Assembly (NCBI GenBank): GCA_016342415.1
Contig: JAEIOD010000017.1
Location: 35,741-99,740, forward strand
Direction: 5' to 3'
DNA length: 64,000 nucleotides
Origin: Clostridiales bacterium
GTDB lineage: Bacteria; Bacillota; Clostridia; Peptostreptococcales; Acidaminobacteraceae
Shown: piece by piece, positions 1 through 8,439 of the stretch
How the letters are laid out: the number at the start of each line of letters is the position of its first letter
Position numbering within the stretch: the first letter of the stretch is position 1
Notes under the pieces: generated by a model
Databases searched by the model: none
What the model saw: only the letters and a program-made list of their open reading frames with translations
Told to the model about the DNA's origin: nothing
Translations under genes and position numbers: made by a program

Positions 1-430
1 GTAACCACTTATTTATCCTATCATCCCAGTTGAATCTAAAGTCACCATATGATGGTTTGTAATTCTTTTGGTCTGGACGAATCCATATTTGAAGAAGCCT
101 TACATCGTCATCACCATGATTGTATTCACTATGATAGACGCCAGTACCAGCAGACATATATTGAACCTCACCTCTATGAACGGTTTCTTCATGCCCCATC
201 GAGTCCCCATGCGTCAAACCACCTTTAATAACATAACTGATAATCTCCATATCATTATGTGGGTGTTTTGGAAATCCTTGATGCCCGTTAATAATATCAT
301 CATTGACTACTCTAAGCGGTCCCAAGTGCATTCTTTCTTCATTATAGTACTCTCCAAATGAAAAATGGTGATAGGTGTCTAACCACCCATGGTTAAAGTG
401 ACCCATTTCCTGATGTTTGAAATATTTCAT
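1..430 (-). CDS. Pirin family protein, 3' end cut by window edge
   Basis: The reverse strand is open from an ATG at 430 to the window edge and gives about 143 residues, starting MKYFKHQEMGHFNHGWLDTY. The cupin signature HPHNDMEIISYVIKG, followed by LTHGDSMG and AGTGVYHSE, matches the N-terminal cupin of pirins, where the His and Glu side chains bind a metal. Bacterial pirins are often quercetinase-like or redox proteins; which applies here cannot be seen. The start codon overlaps the stop of the flavoprotein upstream by one base (TAATG), so the two are probably translationally coupled in a MarR-controlled operon. The C-terminal half lies outside the window. Confidence 0.85.
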   Translation of the reverse strand, partial: MKYFKHQEMGHFNHGWLDTYHHFSFGEYYNEERMHLGPLRVVNDDIINGHQGFPKHPHNDMEIISYVIKGGLTHGDSMGHEETVHRGEVQYMSAGTGVYHSEYNHGDDDVRLLQIWIRPDQKNYKPSYGDFRFNWDDRINKWL

Positions 431-1041
431 TACATCACTTCCTTCACCGAATTATGAATCCAATTGTCTAAAGTAATCTGGAATGTTTCTCTCTCAAACT
501 GACCTAGGTTTGTGCCTTCTATTAATAACGATAACTTTTCTTCCAATCCTAAGAATCTGAACACCTGAGAAATATAACGATTTCCAAATTCCATTTCCGG
601 CATTTCTGAATAAACACCGCCAGATGCTTGAATATGAACAAATGTGCCTTTTAATAGACCAACAGGTCCTTTTTCTGTATATTTAAATGTTTTATTTGCA
701 ATTGCTACAGCATCAATAAGTGATTTAAGCTGAGGTGGTACGCCAAAATTCCATAATGGTGATACAATCACATAATGATCAAAACTGATAAACTTCTCTA
801 AAATCATATTTCTAAGTTCCATTTTTTCAAGTTCTTCATTACTAAGCTCCATACCTGCCATAGATTTTCCAAAAGCACTCATGACATCTTCATCAATCAT
901 CGGTATGTTCATTTGGTAGATTGGCCATACTTCAACATAATGACCCTGTCCTTTTAATGCTGCTACGTAATGGTCTGCAGCCCATTTTGAGTGTGAATGT
1001 TCTGCTGTTTTTGGATTTGCATCGATTAATAATACTTTCAT
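430..1041 (-). CDS. FMN-dependent NADH oxidoreductase, azoreductase-like (flavodoxin-2 fold)
   Basis: This 203-residue protein begins MKVLLIDANPK, the beta1-loop of the flavodoxin-2 family, and has the FMN-binding segment PLWNFGVPPQLKSLID near residues 94-110. Length and motifs fit AzoR/FMN-NADH azoreductases, which reduce quinones and azo compounds in the cytosol. I chose the ATG at 1041 over one at 1089 because AAAGGA lies just upstream of it and because the palindrome at 1070-1081 would otherwise fall inside the gene. It precedes pirin with a one-base overlap and follows the divergent-function MarR gene in the same direction, suggesting quinone or electrophile stress control. Confidence 0.85.
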   Translation of the reverse strand: MKVLLIDANPKTAEHSHSKWAADHYVAALKGQGHYVEVWPIYQMNIPMIDEDVMSAFGKSMAGMELSNEELEKMELRNMILEKFISFDHYVIVSPLWNFGVPPQLKSLIDAVAIANKTFKYTEKGPVGLLKGTFVHIQASGGVYSEMPEMEFGNRYISQVFRFLGLEEKLSLLIEGTNLGQFERETFQITLDNWIHNSVKEVM

Positions 1042-1069
1042 TAGTACATCCTTTCTTAACCTCAAACCT

Positions 1070-1081
1070 CTTGAGTTCAAG
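1070..1081. promoter_or_regulatory. Probable MarR operator upstream of the azoreductase
   Basis: CTTGAGTTCAAG is a near-perfect palindrome 29 bases before the flavoprotein start. It differs at one position from the perfect palindrome upstream of the marR gene at 1538-1549. TTGAATTCAA-like dyads are typical of MarR-family operators. Binding by the neighbouring MarR protein is inferred. Confidence 0.6.
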
Positions 1082-1097
1082 ATATCCATGTAAGAGA

Positions 1098-1523
1098 CTA
1101 ACCCTTACCTACCTTTTTCATCAATTCAATCAACTGTAACATTTCCTCTTCTGTCATATGTGAAAATGAGTCATCCATTTGTTTCATATGTTTGACAATA
1201 ATTTCATTCCAGAACTCTTTACCTATATCAGTTAACTCAATGTATATTCTTCTTCTGTCTTCTTCACATCTTACTCTTTTGATATACTCTTTTTTCTCAA
1301 GTTTGTCTATCACATAAGTCATTGTGCCTGAAGTCATATTGATTTTAGCACCAATGTCTTGAATCGTCATCGGACCATTCGAATCCAGTGCAAACAATAC
1401 AAAAAACTCCGTCTCATGAATTTCAAGCGCTTTAAAATGCGGATTCAACTTATGTTGAAGGCTAGCTATCATTTTATTCATAACAATCATAAATTTTATT
1501 GATGTATCTTCACGGTAATTCAT
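1098..1523 (-). CDS. MarR family transcriptional regulator
   Basis: A 141-residue winged-helix protein. The helix-turn-helix lies in MTIQDIGAKINMTSGTMTYV (about residues 54-73) and the wing in KRVRCEEDRRRIYIELTD (about 83-100), the standard MarR layout with helical dimerisation ends. RBS AAAGGA precedes the ATG. A perfect palindrome sits 15 bases upstream of its start and a variant lies upstream of the azoreductase-pirin pair, so it probably represses itself and that pair. The ligand is unknown; the target genes suggest a quinone- or electrophile-sensing repressor. Two nearby Cys are absent except one in the wing (RCEED), a possible redox switch. Confidence 0.88.
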   Translation of the reverse strand: MNYREDTSIKFMIVMNKMIASLQHKLNPHFKALEIHETEFFVLFALDSNGPMTIQDIGAKINMTSGTMTYVIDKLEKKEYIKRVRCEEDRRRIYIELTDIGKEFWNEIIVKHMKQMDDSFSHMTEEEMLQLIELMKKVGKG

Positions 1524-1537
1524 AAAAAATCCTTTCT

Positions 1538-1549
1538 CTTGAATTCAAG
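1538..1549. promoter_or_regulatory. Probable MarR operator (autoregulation)
   Basis: CTTGAATTCAAG is a perfect 12-base palindrome directly upstream of the marR RBS. The same element with one change occurs before the azoreductase gene. Placement between promoter and start fits autorepression. Confidence 0.6.
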
Positions 1550-1603
1550 ATAATTATACTAAAGATATTATACTTTGTCAAATAAAAAGAATCCCTAAGG
1601 ATC

Positions 1604-2038
1604 CTAATCAATAATTTTTTCCATATGAAGCATTTTTGATTCATACCCTAACTTTTCATTCAAGGCAATCATCTTTTTGTTTTTACTATGAACCGTTGTC
1701 TTGATCTTATCGACACCTTCAGCTTTACACCAAACTTCTAAACCTTCTTTTAAAGATGTCCCCACATTTTGTTGTCTAACCGATTCATCTACAAATAGAG
1801 ATAAAATCATCACACTATTATCTTGTTTTTCCGCCCAAATGAAACCTTTTATAGAGCCTTCAGTCGCTATGCCGATATAACACTCATTCTCTTTCATACG
1901 AGTTATGGTTTCTTTGATTTCATTTTCAGTAGGTACATAATCTGGAATCCAAAGTCTTGGTGTTTCATTATGCCATCTTGAAATGCTGTAAAGTACATCT
2001 TCTGAAATGTCATCCAATTTAATTTGAGTATAATCCAT
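1604..2038 (-). CDS. GNAT family N-acetyltransferase
   Basis: A 144-residue protein with a GNAT fold pattern: the beta4 strand SVMILSLFVDESVRQQNVGT (about residues 74-93) contains a degenerate acetyl-CoA pyrophosphate loop (RQQNVGT in place of RxxGxG/A), followed by the late strand and helix KNKKMIALNEKLGYESK. Substrate is unknown. It starts directly after the stop codon of the methyltransferase gene (TAA then ATG with no gap), so the two are very likely cotranscribed and translationally coupled. Confidence 0.75.
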   Translation of the reverse strand: MDYTQIKLDDISEDVLYSISRWHNETPRLWIPDYVPTENEIKETITRMKENECYIGIATEGSIKGFIWAEKQDNSVMILSLFVDESVRQQNVGTSLKEGLEVWCKAEGVDKIKTTVHSKNKKMIALNEKLGYESKMLHMEKIID

Positions 2039-3211
2039 TTAATCCTCTATTCTACTTCTAAAAGGTTCTCCTAAGGCTTGTTCTATATATGGCTTAACAT
2101 GCCAGAAACTCGTAAATTCTTTGTACTCTTTTAAAGCACATGCATTCATCTCTCCTGTTTTGTAAGCTCTGATTAAAATATTTTTTGCTGTATGTTCCAT
2201 ATCGATAAATTCCAGCATCTGAGTATTGTAACCCATTATTTCCAATGCGTTGGCCCTGATACTATCTGTAATAAGTGATGACAATCTTTCTTTTATCAGA
2301 CCATGCTTTTCCATGGTTTTCATCACTGGATTGTGTATTTTCTTAAAGAGTTCATGCTGGCAACACGGTACAGCCAGTATCACATCAGCATCCCAGCTCA
2401 CCGCTTTAGCAAGCGACTCGTCTGTAGCTGTATCACAAGCATGTAAGGAAACCACCATATCCACTTGCTCCAGTCCTGTAAAATTCTTAATATCCCCTTG
2501 TACAAAATGAAGATTTTTATAGTTTAGAGATTTTGCCAAATGACTACACGTTTCTATCACATCTGTTTTTAAATCCAATCCTATGATATCAACATTTAAT
2601 TTTTTTAATTCTACAAAATAGTAGTACATCGCAAAGGTTAAATAGGCTTTTCCACACCCAAAATCAACAACTTGAATCTTTCTGTCGCTCTTTAAATGAG
2701 GCACACAGTCTGCAATCATTTCTAAATATCTGTTGATTTGTCTAAACTTATCATACTTTTTCTGAAACACTTTTCCATGTTCATCCATCACTCCAAGAGC
2801 ATGTAAAAAGTTGCATGGTTTGTTTTCTTCAATTATATAGTTCTTTTTCCTATTATGAGATAAATCAAATGTATTTCTAGAAGGTGCCTTTTCCAAAATT
2901 TTTGGGACTCCTTTTTTACTTACCAATACTTGATAATCTGCATCAATTGTATAAATCATTGCTTGTTTAAAGTAAGTTTTGATCAAACCAAATGCAATAT
3001 CAATGGCTTCTATATTGCTCAAATTCTCATGATAAACCTTCTGATCATACTCATATTCAAACTGCAACACACGCTCGTTCTTAACAAGAACAGGCTTTAC
3101 ATTCAATTTAACGAACTCTTTTTCTACGCCTTTTCTAACATTACTAAAAACAGCATAAATCAATTTTTCATTTTCTATGACATTTTCTAATACCTTAAAT
3201 ACTTTATCCAT
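2039..3211 (-). CDS. Class I SAM-dependent methyltransferase (Methyltransf_32-like)
   Basis: A 390-residue protein. The N-terminal 150 residues are an uncharacterised region. The Rossmann SAM-binding core follows with VVDFGCGKAYLTFAMYYYF (motif I, about residues 183-201), IIGLDLK (motif II) and VVSLHACDTATD (motif IV, about 254-265), then LAVPCCQHEL. The HACD and PCCQ motifs are characteristic of the Methyltransf_32 group found in diverse RNA or protein methyltransferases. The target is unknown. It is transcribed ahead of and abuts the GNAT gene. Confidence 0.78.
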   Translation of the reverse strand: MDKVFKVLENVIENEKLIYAVFSNVRKGVEKEFVKLNVKPVLVKNERVLQFEYEYDQKVYHENLSNIEAIDIAFGLIKTYFKQAMIYTIDADYQVLVSKKGVPKILEKAPSRNTFDLSHNRKKNYIIEENKPCNFLHALGVMDEHGKVFQKKYDKFRQINRYLEMIADCVPHLKSDRKIQVVDFGCGKAYLTFAMYYYFVELKKLNVDIIGLDLKTDVIETCSHLAKSLNYKNLHFVQGDIKNFTGLEQVDMVVSLHACDTATDESLAKAVSWDADVILAVPCCQHELFKKIHNPVMKTMEKHGLIKERLSSLITDSIRANALEIMGYNTQMLEFIDMEHTAKNILIRAYKTGEMNACALKEYKEFTSFWHVKPYIEQALGEPFRSRIED

Positions 3212-3237
3212 AACTTCCCCTTTAGTTTATCATATCT

Positions 3238-4062
3238 CTAAATCGTCTTATCTTCTATATAGTTAATGAAATGTTTATAGAATCCTTTTGTTTCTCGAGT
3301 CACGAACTTATCCGTTACAGGACTCCGAATAATTTCTTCAATATTATATCCATTAGATAAAATGGCAAAATTCATACCAATTGAATGAATGGCTTGAACT
3401 GGACATTTATAAATGCATCTCATACACATCATACAATGGCTTTTAAATCTAATTTTATCTCGTTCTAAAACAATGTTATTACGAGGACATAGTTTAACAC
3501 ATATCATACATTTTGTACACGTATCTTTTGTTCTTAGAGACAAACCAAAAGATTTTGCTCCCCACCTGCTCTCGCAGTAATAAAGTATTCGACTCAAACT
3601 TATAGGATATGAGCTTACATAACGTCTGATGACCTGATGATTCAAATCATTTACGATATCGTCTACTTTATCTTTAGCCACTTCATAGAGCTGTTTATTA
3701 AACGAGTCCGGATACCCAAAAGCAAAGTTTGAAGCCATCACAACAATCCGGTCATAACATACATCATACCCTTTATCAGATAGTATCTTAATTGCTGATC
3801 GAGTAGCATTTTTATTGATATTAATATAATCTGCTCCAGTTGTAATGATAGCCACTTTAGAAGACGCACCTGGCAATAATTCCAACCAAGAGAGCACAAT
3901 TTGAGGTGTGCCAAATCCATGTATCGGAAACATCAATACCATATCCTTTACAACTGTAGATGTTTCTTCTATAGAATACATCTGACAATTCAACCTGTTT
4001 TTTAATAACGCAGCAACTGCTTTTGTATTACCTGTACCTGAAAAATAATAAATATCATACAT
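3238..4062 (-). CDS. EFR1 family ferrodoxin (flavodoxin plus two 4Fe-4S clusters)
   Basis: A 274-residue protein with an N-terminal flavodoxin domain (YYFSGTGNTKAVA, FMN phosphate loop, residues 5-17) and C-terminal twin 4Fe-4S motifs CTKCMICVKLCP and CMMCMRCIYKCP around residues 180-222. This fusion is widespread in Clostridia and is presumed to shuttle electrons between ferredoxin-type and flavin carriers; a defined partner is not known. It lies 26 bases upstream of the methyltransferase in the same orientation and may share its transcript. The domain assignment is secure, the role is not. Confidence 0.85.
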   Translation of the reverse strand: MYDIYYFSGTGNTKAVAALLKNRLNCQMYSIEETSTVVKDMVLMFPIHGFGTPQIVLSWLELLPGASSKVAIITTGADYININKNATRSAIKILSDKGYDVCYDRIVVMASNFAFGYPDSFNKQLYEVAKDKVDDIVNDLNHQVIRRYVSSYPISLSRILYYCESRWGAKSFGLSLRTKDTCTKCMICVKLCPRNNIVLERDKIRFKSHCMMCMRCIYKCPVQAIHSIGMNFAILSNGYNIEEIIRSPVTDKFVTRETKGFYKHFINYIEDKTI

Positions 4063-4221
4063 ACCATCACCTCTATATTATTCTTACACCGATTTATATT
4101 ATAGTAAACCTCTTACTCAATTTTGCCTTATAAAAGTAAAATATAAAGTAAAACTAAATTTACTGGTATTTCATTTCGAGTCACGGTACAATTGATGTAA
4201 ATAATAAGGGGGAATATAATT

Positions 4222-5610
4222 ATGAAATTTAATAATGCGATTGCTGATATGCAAAATGACATGGTAACATCAATGCAAGATATTTTGAAATTTCCATCTG
4301 TTGAAGGAAAAAAAGACGGAGATATGCCTTTTGGTAAAGCCGTTCACGATTGTTTGATTTATACCTTAAACTTAGCTGATAAGCTTGGATTTAGAACAAA
4401 AAATGTAGACAACTATGCTGGGTATGCTGAAATAGGCGAAGGCGATGAAATGGTTGGTATCTTGGTACATTTAGATGTTGTACCTGAAGGAGACGGATGG
4501 GACTTCGATCCATACGGTGGTATTGTTGATGATGGCAAAATCTATGGTAGAGGTACTTTAGATGATAAAGGTCCTGCCATTGCAACACTTTATGCAATGA
4601 AAGCTTTATTGGATTCAGGCGAAAAGCTCAATAAACGCATTAGAATTATCTTTGGCTTAAACGAGGAAACCGGATGGGCTGGTATCAATTATTATCTTGA
4701 ACATGAAGAAACACCTACTATGGCATTCACACCGGATTCAAACTTCCCGGCATGTCATGGTGAAAAAGGTATCATGATCTTTGATGTAAAAAAAGAATTT
4801 AAAGAATTGATAGAAGACGGTGGCGTTGATGTCATTTCTATCAAAGGTGGTAATGCACCTAATATGGTACCCGATTGGGCTGAGGCGCAAATTATTGAAA
4901 CCTATCCAATTGATTCAATGCTAAAAGCTTATATGGCTGATTTTGGCGGTGACCTTAGATTGGAAAAACGTGATGGCATCACTACCGTTTATTCTAAAGG
5001 GATTTCAGCACATGGTTCTACACCTGAAAAGGGTGTTAATGCCATTTCACATTTATTGAACTTCATCAACGTTTTGGATTTAAAATTAGGTGATTTATCT
5101 GGTTTTATCCGTTTCTTTGAAAGAACTATCGGACTTGATTACAATGGTCAACGTGCAGGTTGTGGTTTTGAGGATGAGGATTCAGGGAAATTATCATATA
5201 ACGTTGGAAAAATCGACTTAAATAAAGATGGCGTTGAACTGGTTATCAACGCAAGATATCCAATCACAACACCTTATAAAAATGTAGAAAAGGGTATCAA
5301 AAACTCATTTAAAGAAATTGGCATGAGTTATACTTTACATGATCATATGAAACCAATCTACTTCCCGAAAGATCATGAATTAATTGTGAAGTTAATGAAA
5401 GTTTATCAAGATCATACTGGTGATATGAGCGAACCATCTACTACTGGTGGTGGTACTTATGCAAGAGCTATGGATAACGCAGTTGCATTTGGTGGCGTCT
5501 TCCCAGGTGATCCGGAACTTGCTCATCAAAAAAACGAATTCATTTCAATTGAAAACTTGGTAAAAACATCTCAAATATACGCATCAGCAATATTCGAATT
5601 GGCTAAATAA
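4222..5610 (+). CDS. pepV: Dipeptidase PepV-like, M20 metallopeptidase
   Basis: A 462-residue M20 peptidase. Metal-binding signatures are HLDVVPEGDGW (H83, D85), GRGTLDDKGP (around D114-D115) and the catalytic Glu in FGLNEETG (E148-E149). The insertion domain with KGISAHGSTPEKG provides the lid His. Length and motifs match cytosolic beta-Ala-Xaa/Xaa-Xaa dipeptidases of the PepV/Sapep type, which use two zinc or manganese ions to hydrolyse dipeptides. RBS AAGGGGGA precedes the ATG, and a strong terminator follows, so it is a single-gene unit. Confidence 0.92.
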   Translation: MKFNNAIADMQNDMVTSMQDILKFPSVEGKKDGDMPFGKAVHDCLIYTLNLADKLGFRTKNVDNYAGYAEIGEGDEMVGILVHLDVVPEGDGWDFDPYGGIVDDGKIYGRGTLDDKGPAIATLYAMKALLDSGEKLNKRIRIIFGLNEETGWAGINYYLEHEETPTMAFTPDSNFPACHGEKGIMIFDVKKEFKELIEDGGVDVISIKGGNAPNMVPDWAEAQIIETYPIDSMLKAYMADFGGDLRLEKRDGITTVYSKGISAHGSTPEKGVNAISHLLNFINVLDLKLGDLSGFIRFFERTIGLDYNGQRAGCGFEDEDSGKLSYNVGKIDLNKDGVELVINARYPITTPYKNVEKGIKNSFKEIGMSYTLHDHMKPIYFPKDHELIVKLMKVYQDHTGDMSEPSTTGGGTYARAMDNAVAFGGVFPGDPELAHQKNEFISIENLVKTSQIYASAIFELAK

Positions 5611-5617
5611 ACACTAA

Positions 5618-5650
5618 AGGACAGATCAAATGATCTGTCCTATTTTTATT
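5618..5650 (+). terminator. Rho-independent terminator of the dipeptidase gene
   Basis: An 11-base-pair stem AGGACAGATCA / TGATCTGTCCT closed by AA is followed by ATTTTTATT. Confidence 0.9.
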
Positions 5651-5705
5651 CATTATAATGAGACTACTTTGCCAGACAACAACTGTTTGATTTAAGCACT
5701 GAATG

Positions 5706-6566
5706 TCATTTAATTATGTTAATCAAGTCTTTAATGATAGTTTTTTGATTGTTCTTTAACATCACTATTGCAGGTCTCGTTTCTAAAGCACTTGCGTTTA
5801 TAACTGAGTAATTTAGATTGGAGCTTTTTATAAAAGACTTCCCGCTATATGGCAAAATCGCTACGCCAAGTCCCGCTTCAGTCCATGCGAGAAGGGATCT
5901 TGAATCCTCACCATTACAGATTATCTTAGGTTCAATGCCTGAATTATGAGCAGTTGTAACAATTAAATCAAGAAATCTTCTATCGAGTACCAGTGGCAAC
6001 TCTTTTAGAGATTTCATCTCTACTTCATCTTCTAATGAATAAACACTTGGATCATAAACTGCTATCATCGGTTCTAAATCCAAATACTCAATGTAGTACT
6101 TTTCACCATTAAAAGGCGTTCTGACCAAACCGACATCAATTAGACCATGATTTAAAAGGTCTAAAATTTTATGAGTATTGCCTTCTTTCATTGTAAACGA
6201 AATATTACCATGAAGTTTATGAAAATCGATCAGTTTTTCCGGTGATAAAAGTGCCGCCGAAGACGCTACAAATCCAATTCTGATATCGGTTAATTGTCCC
6301 TCTTTAATAGAAGATACTTCATCTTTTGTAGTCTCCATCAATTCCAGTATTTGAGTGGCTCTTGCTTTTAATTTTTCTCCAGCTTCTGTTATTTCCATAT
6401 GCCGAGTAGATCTTATAAACAACTTCGTATTGAGTTCCTCTTCCAAAAGTTTCAATTGATAAGTAAGCGGCGGTTGAGACATATGAAGGTTTTCAGCTGC
6501 TTTTGTAATGTTCATAGTTTCAGCTATTTCCAAAAAATATCTTAATTTTTTTATATCCATTTTCAT
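5706..6566 (-). CDS. LysR family transcriptional regulator
   Basis: A 286-residue LysR protein. The winged helix spans residues 3-62 with FLEIAETMNITKAAENLHMS and PPLTYQLKLLEEELNTKLF, followed by a periplasmic-binding-like effector domain (DIRIGFVASSAALLSPE from about residue 95). It is transcribed divergently from the Asp/Glu racemase across an 83-base gap containing repeated TATTAAT half-sites, so the racemase is its likely target. The inducer is unknown; an amino acid is plausible from context. Two possible ATGs lie at 6566 and 6560; both give the same HTH. Confidence 0.88.
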   Translation of the reverse strand: MKMDIKKLRYFLEIAETMNITKAAENLHMSQPPLTYQLKLLEEELNTKLFIRSTRHMEITEAGEKLKARATQILELMETTKDEVSSIKEGQLTDIRIGFVASSAALLSPEKLIDFHKLHGNISFTMKEGNTHKILDLLNHGLIDVGLVRTPFNGEKYYIEYLDLEPMIAVYDPSVYSLEDEVEMKSLKELPLVLDRRFLDLIVTTAHNSGIEPKIICNGEDSRSLLAWTEAGLGVAILPYSGKSFIKSSNLNYSVINASALETRPAIVMLKNNQKTIIKDLINIIK

Positions 6567-6649
6567 ATCCTTTTTATATTAATAGAGCACATTATATGTA
6601 TTTATCATATTAATAATATCATAGTACAATGGATTAGTCAGGAGGTTTT
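6567..6649. promoter_or_regulatory. Divergent control region between lysR and racemase
   Basis: The sequence TATTAAT occurs near 6578-6584 and again near 6608-6614, in direct orientation about three helical turns apart, with additional AT-rich dyads (TATTAATAATA). This fits a LysR regulatory and activation site pair, but no T-N11-A box stands out clearly. Confidence 0.35.
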
Positions 6650-7303
6650 ATGAAAACAGTTGGTATTCTAGGCGGCATGGGATCCATGGCTACCGTCGAT
6701 TTATTCTCTAAAATAATCAAACATACACAAGTCACTTGTGATCAAGATCATCTACACATCATCATAGATAATTATGCTGAAATCCCAGATCGTACACATT
6801 ATATTTTACATAAAGAACATAATCCTTTGTACAAAATGATTGAAGCTGCCAAAAGATTGGAATCTGCAGGAGCCGATATACTTTTAATGCCTTGCAATAC
6901 AGCTCATTTTTTTTACGAGGACCTAGAAAAGGAAATCGGTATTCCAATAATCCATATGATGAGGGAAACTAAAAAGGCAGTCGAAGGAAGCCTCATGCTG
7001 TTTGCTACTGAAGGGACTTATGCTGCAGATTTATACAAAGGAGTACTTTATCCAGACAAAGAGATTCAAACAAAGATAACTGAACTGATTTACGACTACA
7101 AACAACATGGTAAAATCAATGACAAGACAAAAGCTTCTATCCTTAAACAAATCACTCATGTTGACGGTATTATATTGGGGTGTACAGAATTGCCTCTTAT
7201 CTTCAATCAAGAAGATACGTGTATTCCACTGATTGATCCAACAGAAATATTAGCAAGGAAAGCAGTCAAATCAGCAGGTGCCAAGTTAAAAGAAGCGACT
7301 TAA
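6650..7303 (+). CDS. Aspartate/glutamate racemase family protein
   Basis: A 217-residue protein with the two-cysteine proton relay of cofactor-independent racemases: MPCNTAHF (C82) and ILGCTELPLI (C178), plus the N-terminal GILGGMG loop. It interconverts L- and D-aspartate or glutamate, or a related substrate, in the cytosol; substrate cannot be decided from the sequence. RBS CAGGAGG precedes the ATG. The divergent LysR gene probably regulates it. A GAAGCG/CGCTTC hairpin at its 3' end (about 7291-7314) lacks a clear T-run. Confidence 0.88.
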   Translation: MKTVGILGGMGSMATVDLFSKIIKHTQVTCDQDHLHIIIDNYAEIPDRTHYILHKEHNPLYKMIEAAKRLESAGADILLMPCNTAHFFYEDLEKEIGIPIIHMMRETKKAVEGSLMLFATEGTYAADLYKGVLYPDKEIQTKITELIYDYKQHGKINDKTKASILKQITHVDGIILGCTELPLIFNQEDTCIPLIDPTEILARKAVKSAGAKLKEAT

Positions 7304-7315
7304 TCCGCCGCTTCT

Positions 7316-7447
7316 TCATATACCGTATATGATAATTGATTCATAATACTCCATTTTCTTTTCCTCGGATACCGCATCATCAACGAGTGCCCTACTATTA
7401 GCTTGAACAATAGTTGCTCGTGTTCTGAAATCATGTGAGATCTTCAT
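7316..7447 (-). pseudogene. Possible remnant of a sensor histidine kinase (HisKA fragment)
   Basis: A 43-codon reading frame from an ATG at 7447 begins MKISHDFRTRATIVQANSRA and continues to EEKKMEYYESI. This resembles the phospho-acceptor helix of histidine kinases (consensus SHDIRTPLT... EKxxEYxxxI), with the invariant Pro after RT replaced by Arg. No RBS, no dimerisation continuation and no ATPase domain are present on either side. It is best read as a decayed kinase fragment; chance similarity is not excluded. Confidence 0.35.
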
Positions 7448-7511
7448 CAGCAAACTTTAGTGAACATGTTTCAAACATTTAGATTACATTAATATTGAAG
7501 CCTTATCTGAA

Positions 7512-7549
7512 ATAAAAAAGCAACCTAAGATCAATTGATCCTAAGCTGC
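7512..7549 (-). terminator. Rho-independent terminator of galU
   Basis: On the reverse strand, GCAGCTTAGGATCA pairs with TGATCTTAGGTTGC and is followed by TTTTTTATTT, just beyond the galU stop. Confidence 0.85.
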
Positions 7550-7561
7550 TATTACATTTGT

Positions 7562-8431
7562 TTAGAATGTATCTGATAATTCTTTTATATAATCTTTAAA
7601 TGATTGATTGAGTTCGTTATGTCTTAAAGCATATTCACACGTTGCTTTTAAGTATCCTAATTTATCACCTGTATCGTATCTGATACCTTCAAAATCATAA
7701 GCAAACATCTCTTCTTTGTGTGCCAATTCAATCAAACCATCTGTTAATTGTATTTCTCCACCTTTACCAGGTTCTGTTGTTTCCAAAATTTCAAATATGG
7801 CTGGTGTTAATATATATCTTCCAAGAGCAGCAATTGTTGTCGGTGCTTCTTCAATACTTGGCTTTTCAATCATACCGTTAACCGTGTATAATCTGTCGGT
7901 TAATTTTAAACCATCTACAATACCATATTTAGAAACATCTTCTTTTTTTACAGATTGCACACCAAGAACGGATCCTTGTTTCTCGTTAAAGACATCTATC
8001 AATTGTTTCAGACATGGTTTTTCATGATAAACAATATCATCACCTAAAAGTACTGCAAAAGGTTCATCACCTATAAAAGCTTTTGCCTGAAGAACAGCAT
8101 GGCCAAGTCCCTTCATTTCTTTTTGCCTTTTAAAATAAATATCTGCAATGTCTGTAACGCCTTTTGAAATGGCTAGAAGTTCATCTTTACCTTTTATCTC
8201 CAGCATATGATCAAGTTCAGGTGTAGCATCAAAATGATTTTCTATCGATGATTTATTTCTTGTTGTAATTATCAGTATTTCTTCTATACCCGATGCTACA
8301 GCTTCTTCTACGATATACTGAATCGCAGGTTTATCCACTATATTAAGCATTTCTTTTGGAAGTGCTTTTGTCACTGGTAAAAATCTCGTACCATAACCAG
8401 CAGCAGGTATGATTGCTTTACGTACTCTCAT
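7562..8431 (-). CDS. galU: UTP-glucose-1-phosphate uridylyltransferase
   Basis: A 289-residue nucleotidyltransferase with the sugar-nucleotide signature IPAAGYGTRFLPVTKALPKE (residues 8-27, containing the nucleotide-binding GxGTRxxPxTK and catalytic Lys), FAVLLGDDIV (metal-binding Asp) and GMIEKP. It makes UDP-glucose from UTP and glucose-1-phosphate. Length equals typical bacterial GalU. It lies 8 bases downstream of a glycosyltransferase gene in the same direction and likely supplies UDP-glucose to the neighbouring glycosyltransferases. Confidence 0.95.
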   Translation of the reverse strand: MRVRKAIIPAAGYGTRFLPVTKALPKEMLNIVDKPAIQYIVEEAVASGIEEILIITTRNKSSIENHFDATPELDHMLEIKGKDELLAISKGVTDIADIYFKRQKEMKGLGHAVLQAKAFIGDEPFAVLLGDDIVYHEKPCLKQLIDVFNEKQGSVLGVQSVKKEDVSKYGIVDGLKLTDRLYTVNGMIEKPSIEEAPTTIAALGRYILTPAIFEILETTEPGKGGEIQLTDGLIELAHKEEMFAYDFEGIRYDTGDKLGYLKATCEYALRHNELNQSFKDYIKELSDTF

Positions 8432-8439
8432 TTTCCCCC

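Noticed and set aside
68..361. 97-codon forward reading frame
   Set aside because: It is antisense to a clear pirin gene that runs off the window edge on the reverse strand and has no RBS.
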